A DNA stretch of 64,000 bases, taken from NCBI RefSeq assembly GCF_029846715.1, contig NZ_JARVWW010000034.1:22868-86867 (forward strand), read 5' to 3'. This DNA is from Bradyrhizobium nivariense. GTDB taxonomy: Bacteria > Pseudomonadota > Alphaproteobacteria > Rhizobiales > Xanthobacteraceae. Every line of letters begins with the position of its first letter. Positions within the stretch are counted from its first letter, which is position 1. The notes below the pieces were generated by a model. The model saw nothing but the letters and a program-made list of their open reading frames with translations. It was not told where the DNA came from and did not search any database. Positions 55,111 through 62,893 of this stretch are shown here, one piece after another. Position numbers and translations under genes: made by a program.

Positions 55111-55530
55111 ATGAAAGTCAAGGACGTGATGCACAAGGGTGTCGACTGGGTTAGCCCCAACACCCCTATTACCGAGCTCGCCAAGTTGATGCGGACGCAT
55201 GACATCGGCTGCATTCCGATTGGCGAGGACGACAAGCTGGTCGGGATGGTGACCGACCGCGATATCGTCTGCAAAGGGCTCGCGAGCCACAGCTTCGACG
55301 CCGGCCGCACGACGGCGCGCGACGTGATGACCGAGGGCATCCATTGCTGCCGGGAGGACGATGACCTCGCAAAGGCGATGCATCATATGGAGAAGCTACA
55401 GGTCCGCAGGCTGCCGGTGATCAACAAGAGCAAGCGGATGGTCGGCATCATCAGTCTGGGTGACGTCGGCCATTCCGCATCAGGTGATTTGCTGACCGAG
55501 ACCGTCAGGAGCGTTTCGGCGCACCACTGA
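55111..55530 (+). CDS. Tandem CBS domain protein
   Basis: 139 residues, two CBS motifs and nothing else: MKVKDVMHKGVDWVSPNTPI...GMVTDRDIVCKG and TARDVMTEGIHCCREDD...GIISLGDVG. Such proteins bind adenine nucleotides and commonly act as energy sensors or as small regulatory partners. ggagg lies 6 nt before ATG 55111. It follows the YbaK gene in the island by 184 bp, and the intact tRNA-Glu lies 190 bp downstream. Confidence 0.9.
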   Translation: MKVKDVMHKGVDWVSPNTPITELAKLMRTHDIGCIPIGEDDKLVGMVTDRDIVCKGLASHSFDAGRTTARDVMTEGIHCCREDDDLAKAMHHMEKLQVRRLPVINKSKRMVGIISLGDVGHSASGDLLTETVRSVSAHH

Positions 55531-55710
55531 AATACGGCCGGGGGCTCCGCTCGCGATCGCCGCTCGGCCAGGCGCTGAGCGGGGCCGCAGCATGCCTTCA
55601 AGGAGTTATGCCTTCAACATGCAACCATCGCACCAGCGAAGGCCGCGGCCCGAAGCGCTTTCCATTGCGCCGGCTTGAACGCAAGGCGATGCGGGTGGAC
55701 GTCGATTTGG

Positions 55711-55740
55711 AATATCGCGGATTTGGCGCTCCCTAGGGGA
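55711..55740. mobile_element. Candidate att site at the tRNA-Glu 3' end
   Basis: aatatcgcggatttggcgct then ccctagggga, overlapping the tRNA-Glu 3' end. It is matched at 53431-53460 (29/30). This is the right-hand border of the putative island. Confidence 0.7.
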
Positions 55741-55798
55741 ATCGAACCCCTGTTTCAGCCTTGAGAGGGCCGCGTCCTAACCGCTAGACGAAGGGAGC
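55724..55798 (-). tRNA. tRNA-Glu (anticodon CTC)
   Basis: 75-nt cloverleaf on the minus strand. Acceptor stem gctccct/agggagc, discriminator G, encoded CCA. The anticodon arm cggcc-ctctcaa-ggctg gives anticodon CTC. T-arm aggggttcgattcccct. All arms pair. The 3' end overlaps the candidate att site, and its fragments recur at 53444-53460 and 48502-48516. Confidence 0.97.
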
Positions 55799-55873
55799 GT
55801 GAGGGAGAGGACATAGCCTCGAATTTTGCCGGCGGCAAGCGGGGATCGAGGGGTTTCAAACGTCCACTGGCCG

Positions 55874-55995
55874 TCGTCCTGGCGAAAGCCAGGACCCATT
55901 ACCCCGAATGGGGATGGGTAAGGCAAGTCGGAACGACCATCTCGTTCACGCAACCGGATTCGGTGGTTATGGGTCCTGGCCTTCGCCAGGACGAC
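55874..55995. repeat. Palindromic intergenic repeat, family A copy 4
   Basis: tcgtcctggcgaaagccagg at the left and cctggccttcgccaggacga at the right are inverted copies, with ggtggttatgggtcctgg in between. It lies between tRNA-Glu and the DUF6476-like gene. Confidence 0.8.
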
Positions 55996-56020
55996 GGCCG
56001 AGGCGAGATCCGGAGCCGCA

Positions 56021-56365
56021 TTACGGCTCATTGGCGAATTTCAGCTTTCCGGCCGGTCTCAACGTATGGGCATCGAAGGTGCGGATCTCGGTGACCCCGC
56101 CGATGTCGAGCGTGACCACGAGCCGGTCGCCGGCGACCCCGGTCGAGACGATCCTGGCGCCCTTCGGCAGGGTGGCGATGACGTCGCCCGCGGGCTCGGG
56201 CGCCCTTCCCTCCGACTTGAAAAGGCGGTAGCCCACCGCGATCAGGACGGCGCAGATTGCCAGCGCCGTGGTCAACCCCGCGATCAGCATCATCCGCCGC
56301 ACCCGCGCGAACAGCGCGGCTTGCTCGGGGCTCGGTTCGGGAACAACGGTATCAGACGTCGTCAT
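56021..56365 (-). CDS. DUF6476-like membrane protein
   Basis: 114 residues: short cytoplasmic N-terminus (MTTSDTVVPEPSPEQAALFA), one span (about 26-46), and an extracytoplasmic beta-rich domain (GDVIATLPKGARIVSTGVAG, LVVTLDIGGVTEIRTFD). This small protein is regularly placed head-to-head with rluD in rhizobia, as here. The two start codons share bases (catg at 56363-56366). Function unknown. Confidence 0.75.
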   Translation of the reverse strand: MTTSDTVVPEPSPEQAALFARVRRMMLIAGLTTALAICAVLIAVGYRLFKSEGRAPEPAGDVIATLPKGARIVSTGVAGDRLVVTLDIGGVTEIRTFDAHTLRPAGKLKFANEP

Positions 56366-57371
56366 GGAAAATTTTGGCTCTGCGCAAAGGTTGGAGGTTG
56401 TCGTCGCCGGCGACGAAGGCTCGACCCGGCTCGACCGCGTGCTGGCGGTGCACCTTGCCGAGCTGTCGCGATCAAGGCTGAAAGCCCTGATTCTGGCGGG
56501 CGCGGTGAGCCTCAGGGACGCCGCGCTCCGGGACCCCGCTTATCACGTCGCATCCGGCGATACGATCACAATCGACGTGCCGGAAGCGGCTCCGCCGGAG
56601 CCGAAAGGCGAGGATATCGCCCTCGATATCGTGTTCGAGGACGACGACATCGTCGTCCTCAACAAGCCGAAGGGTCTGGTGGTGCATCCCGCGGCCGGCC
56701 ACGAGACCGGCACGCTGGTGAATGCGCTGATCGCCCATTGCGGCTCCTCGCTGTCCGGCATCGGCGGGGTGCGGCGGCCCGGCATCGTGCACCGGCTGGA
56801 CAAGGACACGACGGGGCTGATGGTGGTCGCCAAGAACGACCTCGCGCATGCCTCGCTGACCGCGCAATTCGCCGATCACGGCCGCACCGGGCCGATGCGG
56901 CGCGGCTACATGGCATTCGCGTGGGGGCTGCCCGGCCGCCATCGCGGCACCGTGGACGCGCCGATCGACCGCCACCCGCATGCGCGCGAGAAGATGGCGG
57001 TGCGCCAGAGCGGCCGCGAGGCCGTGACGCATTGGGAGCTTCTGGAGAGTTTTGCCGGACGCGACGGCAAGCCGATCGCGACGCTGCTTGCCTGCGAGCT
57101 CGAGACCGGGCGCACCCACCAGATCCGCGTCCACCTCGCCCATATCGGCCACCCCCTGCTGGGCGATGGCGTCTACGGCCCGCATTTCAAGACCAAGGCG
57201 AACCAGCTGGGCCCCGAGTCGCAGGGAGCCCTGGCCGCCCTCGGACGGCAGGCCCTGCACGCTTATCTGCTGGTATTGGAGCACCCGAGGACTGGAGAAT
57301 TACTCCACTGGGAGACGCCTCTGCCGGAGGATTTGCTTCTCCTTCAGGGTGCGCTGAAAGCGGCGCTATGA
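56364..57371 (+). CDS. rluD: RluA/RluD family 23S rRNA pseudouridine synthase
   Basis: 335 residues. N-terminal S4 RNA-binding domain (STRLDRVLAVHLAELSRSRL), then the RluA catalytic domain with VLNKPKGLVVHPA, catalytic Asp146 in HRLDKDTTGLMVVAK, and ETGRTHQIRVHLAHIGHP. It isomerises uridines of helix 69 in 23S rRNA if it is true RluD; that orthology is inferred. ATG 56364 abuts the divergent DUF6476 start, so the promoters overlap each other's coding DNA. Confidence 0.92.
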   Translation: MENFGSAQRLEVVVAGDEGSTRLDRVLAVHLAELSRSRLKALILAGAVSLRDAALRDPAYHVASGDTITIDVPEAAPPEPKGEDIALDIVFEDDDIVVLNKPKGLVVHPAAGHETGTLVNALIAHCGSSLSGIGGVRRPGIVHRLDKDTTGLMVVAKNDLAHASLTAQFADHGRTGPMRRGYMAFAWGLPGRHRGTVDAPIDRHPHAREKMAVRQSGREAVTHWELLESFAGRDGKPIATLLACELETGRTHQIRVHLAHIGHPLLGDGVYGPHFKTKANQLGPESQGALAALGRQALHAYLLVLEHPRTGELLHWETPLPEDLLLLQGALKAAL

Positions 57372-57591
57372 CGCAGGCCGATTCAGAAAAGCTTTACATT
57401 ACAAAAAGTTATAGCTGCCACACGGGGACGTGACGTCAACAATCCTTCCCTTTTTGCCCCCCGCTGGGTTATATTGCGCCTGCGTTGGAAATGACCAACG
57501 CGGAACATCGCAGCACCGGCCGGCTTTAACCAAGCGGTCGTCTGCCTGGCCCGCCGCTATCGGGGGCCTGAACCTGTTTGGAGGGCGCACT

Positions 57592-58491
57592 ATGGCCCGT
57601 ACCGCTGCACTGCCGGTCCTTAATGGCGAATCCGGCCTTTCCCGTTACCTCGGCGAAATCCGCAAGTTTCCGATGCTGGAACCCCAGCAGGAATACATGC
57701 TCGCGAAGCGCTGGCGCGAGCACGACGATCGCGACGCCGCACATCAACTCGTCACCAGCCATCTCCGGCTCGTGGCCAAGATCGCCATGGGCTATCGCGG
57801 CTACGGCTTGCCGATCTCCGAGGTCGTCTCGGAAGGCAATGTCGGCCTGATGCAGGCGGTGAAGCGGTTCGAGCCCGAAAAGGGCTTCCGCCTCGCTACC
57901 TACGCCATGTGGTGGATCAAGGCATCGATTCAAGAGTACATCCTGCGTTCCTGGTCGCTCGTGAAGATGGGCACCACCGCGAACCAGAAGAAGCTGTTCT
58001 TCAACCTGCGCAAGGCGAAGAGCAAGATTTCCGCGCTGGACGAAGGCGATCTCCGCCCCGACCAGGTGGCAATCATTGCCAAGCGTCTCGGCGTCACGGC
58101 TCAGGACGTGGTCGACATGAACCGCCGCCTCGGTGGCGACGCGTCGCTCAACGCACCGATCCGCGACGACGGCGAAGCCGGCGAATGGCAGGACTGGCTG
58201 GTCGACAACTCGCCCAACCAGGAAGCCATGTTGGCCGAGCACGAGGAGTATGATCACCGCCGCGACGCCCTCAACGGCGCCATGGGCGTGCTCAACCCGC
58301 GCGAACGCCGCATCTTCGAGGCCCGCCGCCTCGCCGATGAGCCGATGACGCTGGAAGACCTTGCAGCCGAGTTCGGCGTGTCGCGCGAGCGCGTCCGCCA
58401 GATCGAGGTCCGCGCCTTCGAGAAGGTGCAGTCCGCGGTCAAGGGCACGATCGCAAAGGCGGAACAGGCCGCGCTGGAAGCCGCGCTGTAA
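57592..58491 (+). CDS. rpoH: Heat-shock sigma factor RpoH (sigma-32)
   Basis: 299 residues with sigma-70 regions 2 and 4. Region 2 contains FRLATYAMWWIKASIQEYI. The RpoH box QKKLFFNLR (132-140), diagnostic of sigma-32, is present. Region 4 has LAAEFGVSRERVRQIEVRAF. Bradyrhizobium carries several rpoH paralogues, and which one this is cannot be decided here. ATG 57592 has ggaggg 7 nt upstream. A terminator follows 50 bp after the stop. Upstream lies ggttatattg as a possible -10 region, not proven. Confidence 0.95.
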   Translation: MARTAALPVLNGESGLSRYLGEIRKFPMLEPQQEYMLAKRWREHDDRDAAHQLVTSHLRLVAKIAMGYRGYGLPISEVVSEGNVGLMQAVKRFEPEKGFRLATYAMWWIKASIQEYILRSWSLVKMGTTANQKKLFFNLRKAKSKISALDEGDLRPDQVAIIAKRLGVTAQDVVDMNRRLGGDASLNAPIRDDGEAGEWQDWLVDNSPNQEAMLAEHEEYDHRRDALNGAMGVLNPRERRIFEARRLADEPMTLEDLAAEFGVSRERVRQIEVRAFEKVQSAVKGTIAKAEQAALEAAL

Positions 58492-58540
58492 GCGCGGTTA
58501 CTCCGGCGCCAGAAATTGGCGGATCGACAGGAGACAGAAA

Positions 58541-58564
58541 GCCGGCGGCAACGCCGGCTTTTTT
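58541..58564 (+). terminator. Rho-independent terminator of rpoH
   Basis: gccggcg-gcaa-cgccggc, perfect 7-bp stem with a GNRA-like loop, followed by six T. It lies 50 bp after the rpoH stop codon. Confidence 0.9.
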
Positions 58565-58582
58565 GTTGGACGCAACTCTCGC

Positions 58583-58699
58583 CGTCATATGCCCCGCGAA
58601 AGCGGGGCATCCAGTACGCCGCGGCGCCAATTGCAAGAGCGAGGTCGCCAATGCAGGTCTCTGGAATACTGGATCGCCCGGTTAAACCGGGCGATGACG
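58583..58699. repeat. Palindromic intergenic repeat, family D copy 2
   Basis: gtcatatgccccgcgaaagc...atccagtacgccgcgg and, at the right, ctctggaatactggatcgcc...gggcgatgacgg. The two ends are inverted copies. The most complete D copy of the window. Confidence 0.8.
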
Positions 58700-58834
58700 G
58701 CCGTACTGCCGAGTGAGACGGGCATCACATCCCCCTCCTTTAGCCGACGTAGAACCGGGCTTGCGTTGAACCCGCGCTGCCGGTCGACCGACCCAAAGAC
58801 ATCGGACCGACAGCCAATTGGACGGACACAGACC

Positions 58835-59176
58835 GTGTCGATCATTTTGCAATCCACCGTGGGCGGCTTCTCCGCCCAGTTCATGCGCAAGCTGCCGCTG
58901 GTCGAGCAGGCGATGCGCGACCACGGCCTCGAGCCGTCGGAGTTCGTGATCTCGAAGGACTATGCCTCGACCGCGACGATCCCGCTCATGGGACCGTTCT
59001 TCTTCAATTACAGCGTGTTCTTCGGCGAGGAAAAATTCACCGTCACCGAGCCGAACGACATGGTGTTCCTGGATTACTTCTTCAAGCGCGTGCTGGCGGC
59101 GGATGGGCCGCCGGAAGTGCCGCGGCGAGCGGGACTGATGCGGCGGTTCTTTGGGTGGATGTCCGAGCCGGTGTGA
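58835..59176 (+). CDS. Protein of unknown function (113 aa)
   Basis: 113 residues from GTG 58835; no ATG lies at the front of the plausible frame. The sequence has an aromatic-rich middle (GPFFFNYSVFFGEEKFTVTE) and a basic helical end (RRAGLMRRFFGWMSEPV). No signal peptide or clear membrane span. I recognise no family. Its gene is convergent with the amidase gene, with 4 bp between the stop codons. Confidence 0.55.
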   Translation: MSIILQSTVGGFSAQFMRKLPLVEQAMRDHGLEPSEFVISKDYASTATIPLMGPFFFNYSVFFGEEKFTVTEPNDMVFLDYFFKRVLAADGPPEVPRRAGLMRRFFGWMSEPV

Positions 59177-59180
59177 CTCG

Positions 59181-59837
59181 TCATTCCTCCCAAGTCCGCG
59201 CCCCCCAAGTCCGCGTCCCCCAAGTCCGTGCCAGCGTCGCGAGCCAGCAGCCTTCGCAATAGCGGGCATCCTTGTAGTCGATCCAGTTGTGCGCATAGAC
59301 GTGGTCGAGCGGGATGCCGTAGCGCACCCGCAGGACCTGGACGAGGATCTTCCACGCCGCGACCTGCGCCGCGGTCGGGCCCGTCGTGACGTCGGGATAG
59401 TTGCCGGCGAACTCGACGCCGATCGAATTGTCGCGCACCACCTGGCGATAGGTCGATCTGTTGTCGATGTACTTGTTGTCGTTGCGGTTGGCGCCGTCGC
59501 CATGGGTCGGCACCAGGTTTTCCGCGACTGCCCAATAGACGGTGCCGTCGGTCTCGACCCAGACCGTGACGCCGCGCCGCGTGGGATTCTTCGATTGCGC
59601 CTCGGCGCCGCCGCGCGCCGAGCCTGCCGGTCCCTCGGTCTGGTGCACGATGATGTTGCGCCAGGGTTTTGCGTTGCCGACATCGCCCCATGGCGCCAGC
59701 CACACCATCTTCAGGCCGGGAATGTCGGGCGTGCCGGAGGCGCGCGCGAGCTTTGCCAGCTCGGCGTCGGCTGCGGCGGCGGGTGCGATCAGAATGAGAG
59801 CGGCGAGAATGGCCGCGAGCAGGCGGGAGATCATCAT
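59181..59837 (-). CDS. Secreted N-acetylmuramoyl-L-alanine amidase-like protein (PGRP fold)
   Basis: 218 residues: signal peptide (1-23, ending PAAAAD), then an Amidase_2/PGRP domain. Candidate zinc ligands are His in NIIVHQTEGPAG and His in HVYAHNWIDYKD. A Cys pair follows (RYCEGCW). The protein ends in three tandem five-residue units of the TWGTR type encoded by a 15-bp DNA repeat. It cleaves peptide from glycan in peptidoglycan if active. The third zinc ligand (Cys/Asp) is not obvious. Two ATGs begin it (59837, 59834). Confidence 0.8.
   Translation of the reverse strand: MMISRLLAAILAALILIAPAAAADAELAKLARASGTPDIPGLKMVWLAPWGDVGNAKPWRNIIVHQTEGPAGSARGGAEAQSKNPTRRGVTVWVETDGTVYWAVAENLVPTHGDGANRNDNKYIDNRSTYRQVVRDNSIGVEFAGNYPDVTTGPTAAQVAAWKILVQVLRVRYGIPLDHVYAHNWIDYKDARYCEGCWLATLARTWGTRTWGARTWEE
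59189..59233. repeat. Three 15-bp in-frame tandem repeats at the amidase C-terminus
   Basis: caagtccgcg recurs at 59191, 59206 and 59221 with period 15 bp. It extends the amidase tail by repeated Arg-Thr-Trp-Gly units and could vary between strains. Confidence 0.75.
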
Positions 59838-59867
59838 GCGGGTCCAATGTGGACATGAGCCTAGCCC

Positions 59868-59911
59868 ATGATCCGGAAGAATGTGCAGCGGTTTTCCGAA
59901 GGAGATCAGGC
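59868..59911. repeat. Palindromic repeat, family B half copy
   Basis: catgatccggaagaatgtgc...cggttttccgaaggagatca matches the first hairpin module of repeat B at 17581. The second module is missing. Confidence 0.7.
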
Positions 59912-59926
59912 GCAAACAAAGAGCCT

Positions 59927-61138
59927 TTACGCGAATTTGCGTGTGACCTCGCCCGGACGGACCGGCTCCGGCGAAAGCGGCGGCGCCGGATCGTAGACGG
60001 CAAAGTCGTTCTTGCCGTTCTTCTTGGCCGCATAGAGCGCGTGGTCGGCATGCGCGATCAGGCGGTCCGGGAATTGGCCGATGCCGCGATCCCACTGCGC
60101 CACCCCGATCGAGATCGCGATCGGGATGTCGACGCCGGTGCAGTTGACGGCATCCTGGCGGCAGACCTCGAGCACGCGGCGGGCGATCGCAGCCGCCTCG
60201 CGCAAGGTCGACGACGGCAGCACGACGCAAAATTCGTCGCCGCCGGTGCGGGCGAGCATGTCGCCGGGCCTTAAGCGCGTCTGCGCCATCAGGGTGAAGT
60301 GCTGGAGGCAGGCATCGCCCGCGGCATGGCCGTTGGTGTCGTTGATGGTCTTGAAGCCGTCGAGGTCGATCACCAGCAGCGAGAACGGCTCGCCGCTGCG
60401 CTCCGAGCGGGCGCATTCTTCGCCCAGCCGCTGCAACAGATGCCGCCGGTTGGCGACGCCGGTGAGATCGTCGAGCAGCGCGAGAGCGGCAACCTCGTTG
60501 CGCAGACGGTCCATCGCCATCAGCAGGAAGCCGAAATTGAGCGTCATCGACAGGAACAGGAGCCCCAGCACCATGACCGCATGGGCCTGGCCGCCGGCGC
60601 TCGCCGAGAAATCGCCGCCGAGCAGATTGCCCACCGTGCGGACCACGAGGATCGCGATAATGGCGAGGATGACGATGCCGGACAATCGGGCGCCCGGACT
60701 GACGCGGCCTTCCGGCGGCGACAGCAACAGACGCAGCGACAGCACCAGCGGCAGGGCCTGACCGAATGTGTAGCTGAGCATGCGCAGCTGCATGTGCTCG
60801 AAGCCGACCATGAAGAACACGACCCCGGCGAGGCTTAAGCCTCCCGTTGCGGTCATGAGGCGCCATGAGACCGGCCGGTGGTAGAAGCGTTGAATGCCCA
60901 TGGCGGCAAGGCAGCTCGCCGCGATGACGCCGGCCGCGCCAAGCAGGAGCGGCAGCGGAGACGCGATGAACAGGCGGATCAGGGCCGTCATCGCGCCGGT
61001 CGCGCCGATGAAGGACGATGCCATCCAGAACCGCGCGGCTGCAAATTTCGGATAGGAGCGGGTCACGTAGGCCCAGATCAGGCCGAGCGCCAGGAAGTTG
61101 ACGACGAATACCGTCCAGAGTGTCGGCACGTTCAGCAT
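59927..61138 (-). CDS. Membrane-bound diguanylate cyclase (GGDEF)
   Basis: 403 residues from ATG 61138. Six or seven membrane helices (about 5-205) form an uncharacterised sensor. A GGDEF domain follows: LLDDLTGVANRRHLLQRL, IDLDGFKTINDTNGHAAGD, and active site GGDEF at 299-303. The inhibitory I-site RxxD (Arg290-Asp293) sits five residues before it. It should make c-di-GMP with product inhibition. No EAL domain. The frame is open further upstream, with ATG 61318 as an alternative, but that extension is low in family character. Confidence 0.88.
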   Translation of the reverse strand: MLNVPTLWTVFVVNFLALGLIWAYVTRSYPKFAAARFWMASSFIGATGAMTALIRLFIASPLPLLLGAAGVIAASCLAAMGIQRFYHRPVSWRLMTATGGLSLAGVVFFMVGFEHMQLRMLSYTFGQALPLVLSLRLLLSPPEGRVSPGARLSGIVILAIIAILVVRTVGNLLGGDFSASAGGQAHAVMVLGLLFLSMTLNFGFLLMAMDRLRNEVAALALLDDLTGVANRRHLLQRLGEECARSERSGEPFSLLVIDLDGFKTINDTNGHAAGDACLQHFTLMAQTRLRPGDMLARTGGDEFCVVLPSSTLREAAAIARRVLEVCRQDAVNCTGVDIPIAISIGVAQWDRGIGQFPDRLIAHADHALYAAKKNGKNDFAVYDPAPPLSPEPVRPGEVTRKFA

Positions 61139-61547
61139 GGCGCGCGCAGCGTCGCGCCCTCCGTCCCTGGCAGCTGTCCGTCCATGACCCCATCCCCGTT
61201 TTCTTGCAGGGGACAATGCGGCCGTCGCGCTTAACGGAGTCTCACCGCGAACTTCGAAAAGCGTGCCTTTGGTTTTGGATTCATGAACGGCTGGCGCGGT
61301 TGTCGGATCGTTAGGCATGTCGCCGGTGTCCCGTGCGGTCGCATCGCCGTCCGGCGGCGATACGGATTCGCGAACCAAAATCACCCGAAAATGCATCTGA
61401 GCTGTGGATAACGCGATGACACGGATGTGACAGCACGGGGCAGAAGGGCGCGAATCTGCTGAGCTTGTCGTCGAGGATGTTGCGAGGCTGGCCCTCCGCC
61501 GAGCATCCCTCGTGTCGCGTTTCACCATTAACCCTTAAGAGGATCCT
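61139..61547. other. Intergenic region between diguanylate cyclase and microprotein, no gene seen
   Basis: 409 bp. It may hold the diguanylate cyclase leader (if ATG 61318 is used) and the microprotein promoter. No clear hexamers or hairpins identified. Confidence 0.4.
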
Positions 61548-61616
61548 ATGGCTAAGAAAGCGAAGAAGGCGACGAAGAAGAAGGCGAAGAAGGCCAAGAA
61601 GGCGAAGAAGAAGTAA
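61548..61616 (+). CDS. 22-residue lysine/alanine microprotein
   Basis: ATG 61548 to TAA 61616 encodes 22 residues, 14 of them Lys (begins MAKKAKKATKKKAKKAK, ends KK), in the style of histone H1-like tails. A good ribosome site (aagagga) is 5 nt upstream. The locus ends with a 13-bp hairpin and a terminator. It may bind nucleic acid as a basic peptide, or the ORF may be a leader or part of a small RNA. Confidence is limited by its length. Confidence 0.55.
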   Translation: MAKKAKKATKKKAKKAKKAKKK

Positions 61617-61634
61617 CGTAGCTTCTTTTTCTTT

Positions 61635-61663
61635 GCCCGGGTGGAGCCTCGCTCCGCCCGGGC
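61635..61663 (+). ncRNA. Long hairpin in the microprotein transcript
   Basis: gcccggg-t-ggagc-ctc-gctcc-g-cccgggc folds to a 12-13-bp stem with a 3-nt loop. It lies 19 nt after the microprotein stop codon and about 30 nt before the terminator. No T run follows it, so it is structural, not terminating. Confidence 0.5.
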
Positions 61664-61691
61664 TTCGGGTAGGATTGAGAGATTGAAGGTG

Positions 61692-61714
61692 GCGGGCGCA
61701 AGGCCCGCTTTTTT
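61692..61714 (+). terminator. Rho-independent terminator of the microprotein locus
   Basis: gcgggc-gcaag-gcccgc followed by six T. It faces the plus strand and ends the short transcript begun upstream of ATG 61548. Confidence 0.85.
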
Positions 61715-61728
61715 ATTGGGCGGAGAAG

Positions 61729-62340
61729 CTATCGCTCCGCGAACGCCAGCTTGGCGCCGAGCGCGGCAAACCCCGCCGCAAAGCTCCGCCGCAGCCAGGC
61801 CATGACGCGCGGGCGGGAGATGACGCGCTCGCGCACCGAGGCTGCGCAGAGGCCGTAGACCACGAACACCGCAAACGTCATCGCCATGAAGGCGCCGCTC
61901 AATTCCAGCATCCGCGCCAGGACATGGGCCTCGTCCGCGGCGATGAACTGCGGCAGGAAGGCGAGGAAGAAGATCGACAGCTTTGGATTGAGGATGTTGA
62001 TCAGGAAGCCGGTCACGATCACGCGGCCGACCGAACGCTCGCGGATCTCGCCGTCCACCGCCAGCGCGCCGGTCTCGCGCAGCGCCTGCCAGGACATGTA
62101 GAGCAGATAGGCGACGCCGCACCATTTCAGCGCGGCGAAGGCGAGCGCGCTGGTGTGGAGCACGGCGGCGAGCCCCAGCATCGCGGCCGTCATGTGCGGC
62201 ACGATCCCGAGGGTGCAGCCGAAGGCGGCCGCGATGCTCGCGCGCGAGCCGCGCGTCAGCGCGGCGGCCAGCGTGTAGAGCACGCCGGTGCCGGGCGAGG
62301 CGACGACGATGAGCGAGGTGAGCAGGAAGGACAAGGTCAT
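61729..62340 (-). CDS. LysE/RhtB family amino-acid exporter
   Basis: 203 residues with the six-helix LysE pattern: SFLLTSLIVVASPGTGVLYT, then LGIVPHMTAAMLGLAAVLH, then NILNPKLSIFFLAFLPQFI, the family hallmark. Inner-membrane exporter of amino acids or small metabolites; substrate unknown. Clean ATG at 62340. Stand-alone. Confidence 0.92.
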   Translation of the reverse strand: MTLSFLLTSLIVVASPGTGVLYTLAAALTRGSRASIAAAFGCTLGIVPHMTAAMLGLAAVLHTSALAFAALKWCGVAYLLYMSWQALRETGALAVDGEIRERSVGRVIVTGFLINILNPKLSIFFLAFLPQFIAADEAHVLARMLELSGAFMAMTFAVFVVYGLCAASVRERVISRPRVMAWLRRSFAAGFAALGAKLAFAER

Positions 62341-62396
62341 GGACAGACCTTATCACCGCGCCCCGGACCACGAAAGCCGGCCTGCCGGATCGACCG

Positions 62397-62771
62397 TCAG
62401 GACAGCTGCGCGATCTCGGCCTCGCGGAGCACGTCGAGCGGCGCCCATGGCTTGGCCCAGAATTTTGCGCCGCTCGGCAAGGGCTGCATCAAGGGGCGGC
62501 CGGAGGTGACGACGACGTCGAGCTTCGGGTTGCGGTGCTTGGCGACGTGCGCGAGCTCGACCCCGTTCATGCGGCCGGCGAGTTGCACGTCGGTCAGCAT
62601 CAGGCAGAGCCCGCCGACGTTCCTGTCGAGCACCCGCTCGGCAGCCTCGGCACTTTCGCACTGGATGACCTGGTAGCCGCTCTCCTCCAGCAGAAGACTG
62701 AGCATCTCCCGCTGCATGGCATCGTCTTCAACGATCAGCGCGGTTGCGCGACGTGGTTCAGCCTGTCTCAT
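62397..62771 (-). CDS. Stand-alone response-regulator receiver protein
   Basis: 124 residues, one receiver domain. Acidic pair in VEDDAM (15-17), phospho-acceptor Asp61 (LMLTDVQLAG), TSG near 89-91, and Lys in KFWAKPW. Single-domain receivers of this kind, with a QL/AG motif after the Asp, are often phospho-sinks or connectors. No kinase is adjacent. Confidence 0.88.
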   Translation of the reverse strand: MRQAEPRRATALIVEDDAMQREMLSLLLEESGYQVIQCESAEAAERVLDRNVGGLCLMLTDVQLAGRMNGVELAHVAKHRNPKLDVVVTSGRPLMQPLPSGAKFWAKPWAPLDVLREAEIAQLS

Positions 62772-62893
62772 GGGCGGGCTCCCAATGCTTGCTTGCGTAA
62801 CCTATGTTAAGGAGCCAACTCGCCTGCGGTTCAGTTCCAATATGAAAAAATGTAAATCATTGTTCCGCTCGAGCGGCCTGACGGGGGGATGTC

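Noticed and set aside
61139..61528. Extension of the diguanylate cyclase by up to 130 residues
   Set aside because: Low-complexity Arg/Ser/Ala sequence without a signal or domain; the first membrane helix begins right after ATG 61138. ATG 61318 cannot be fully excluded.
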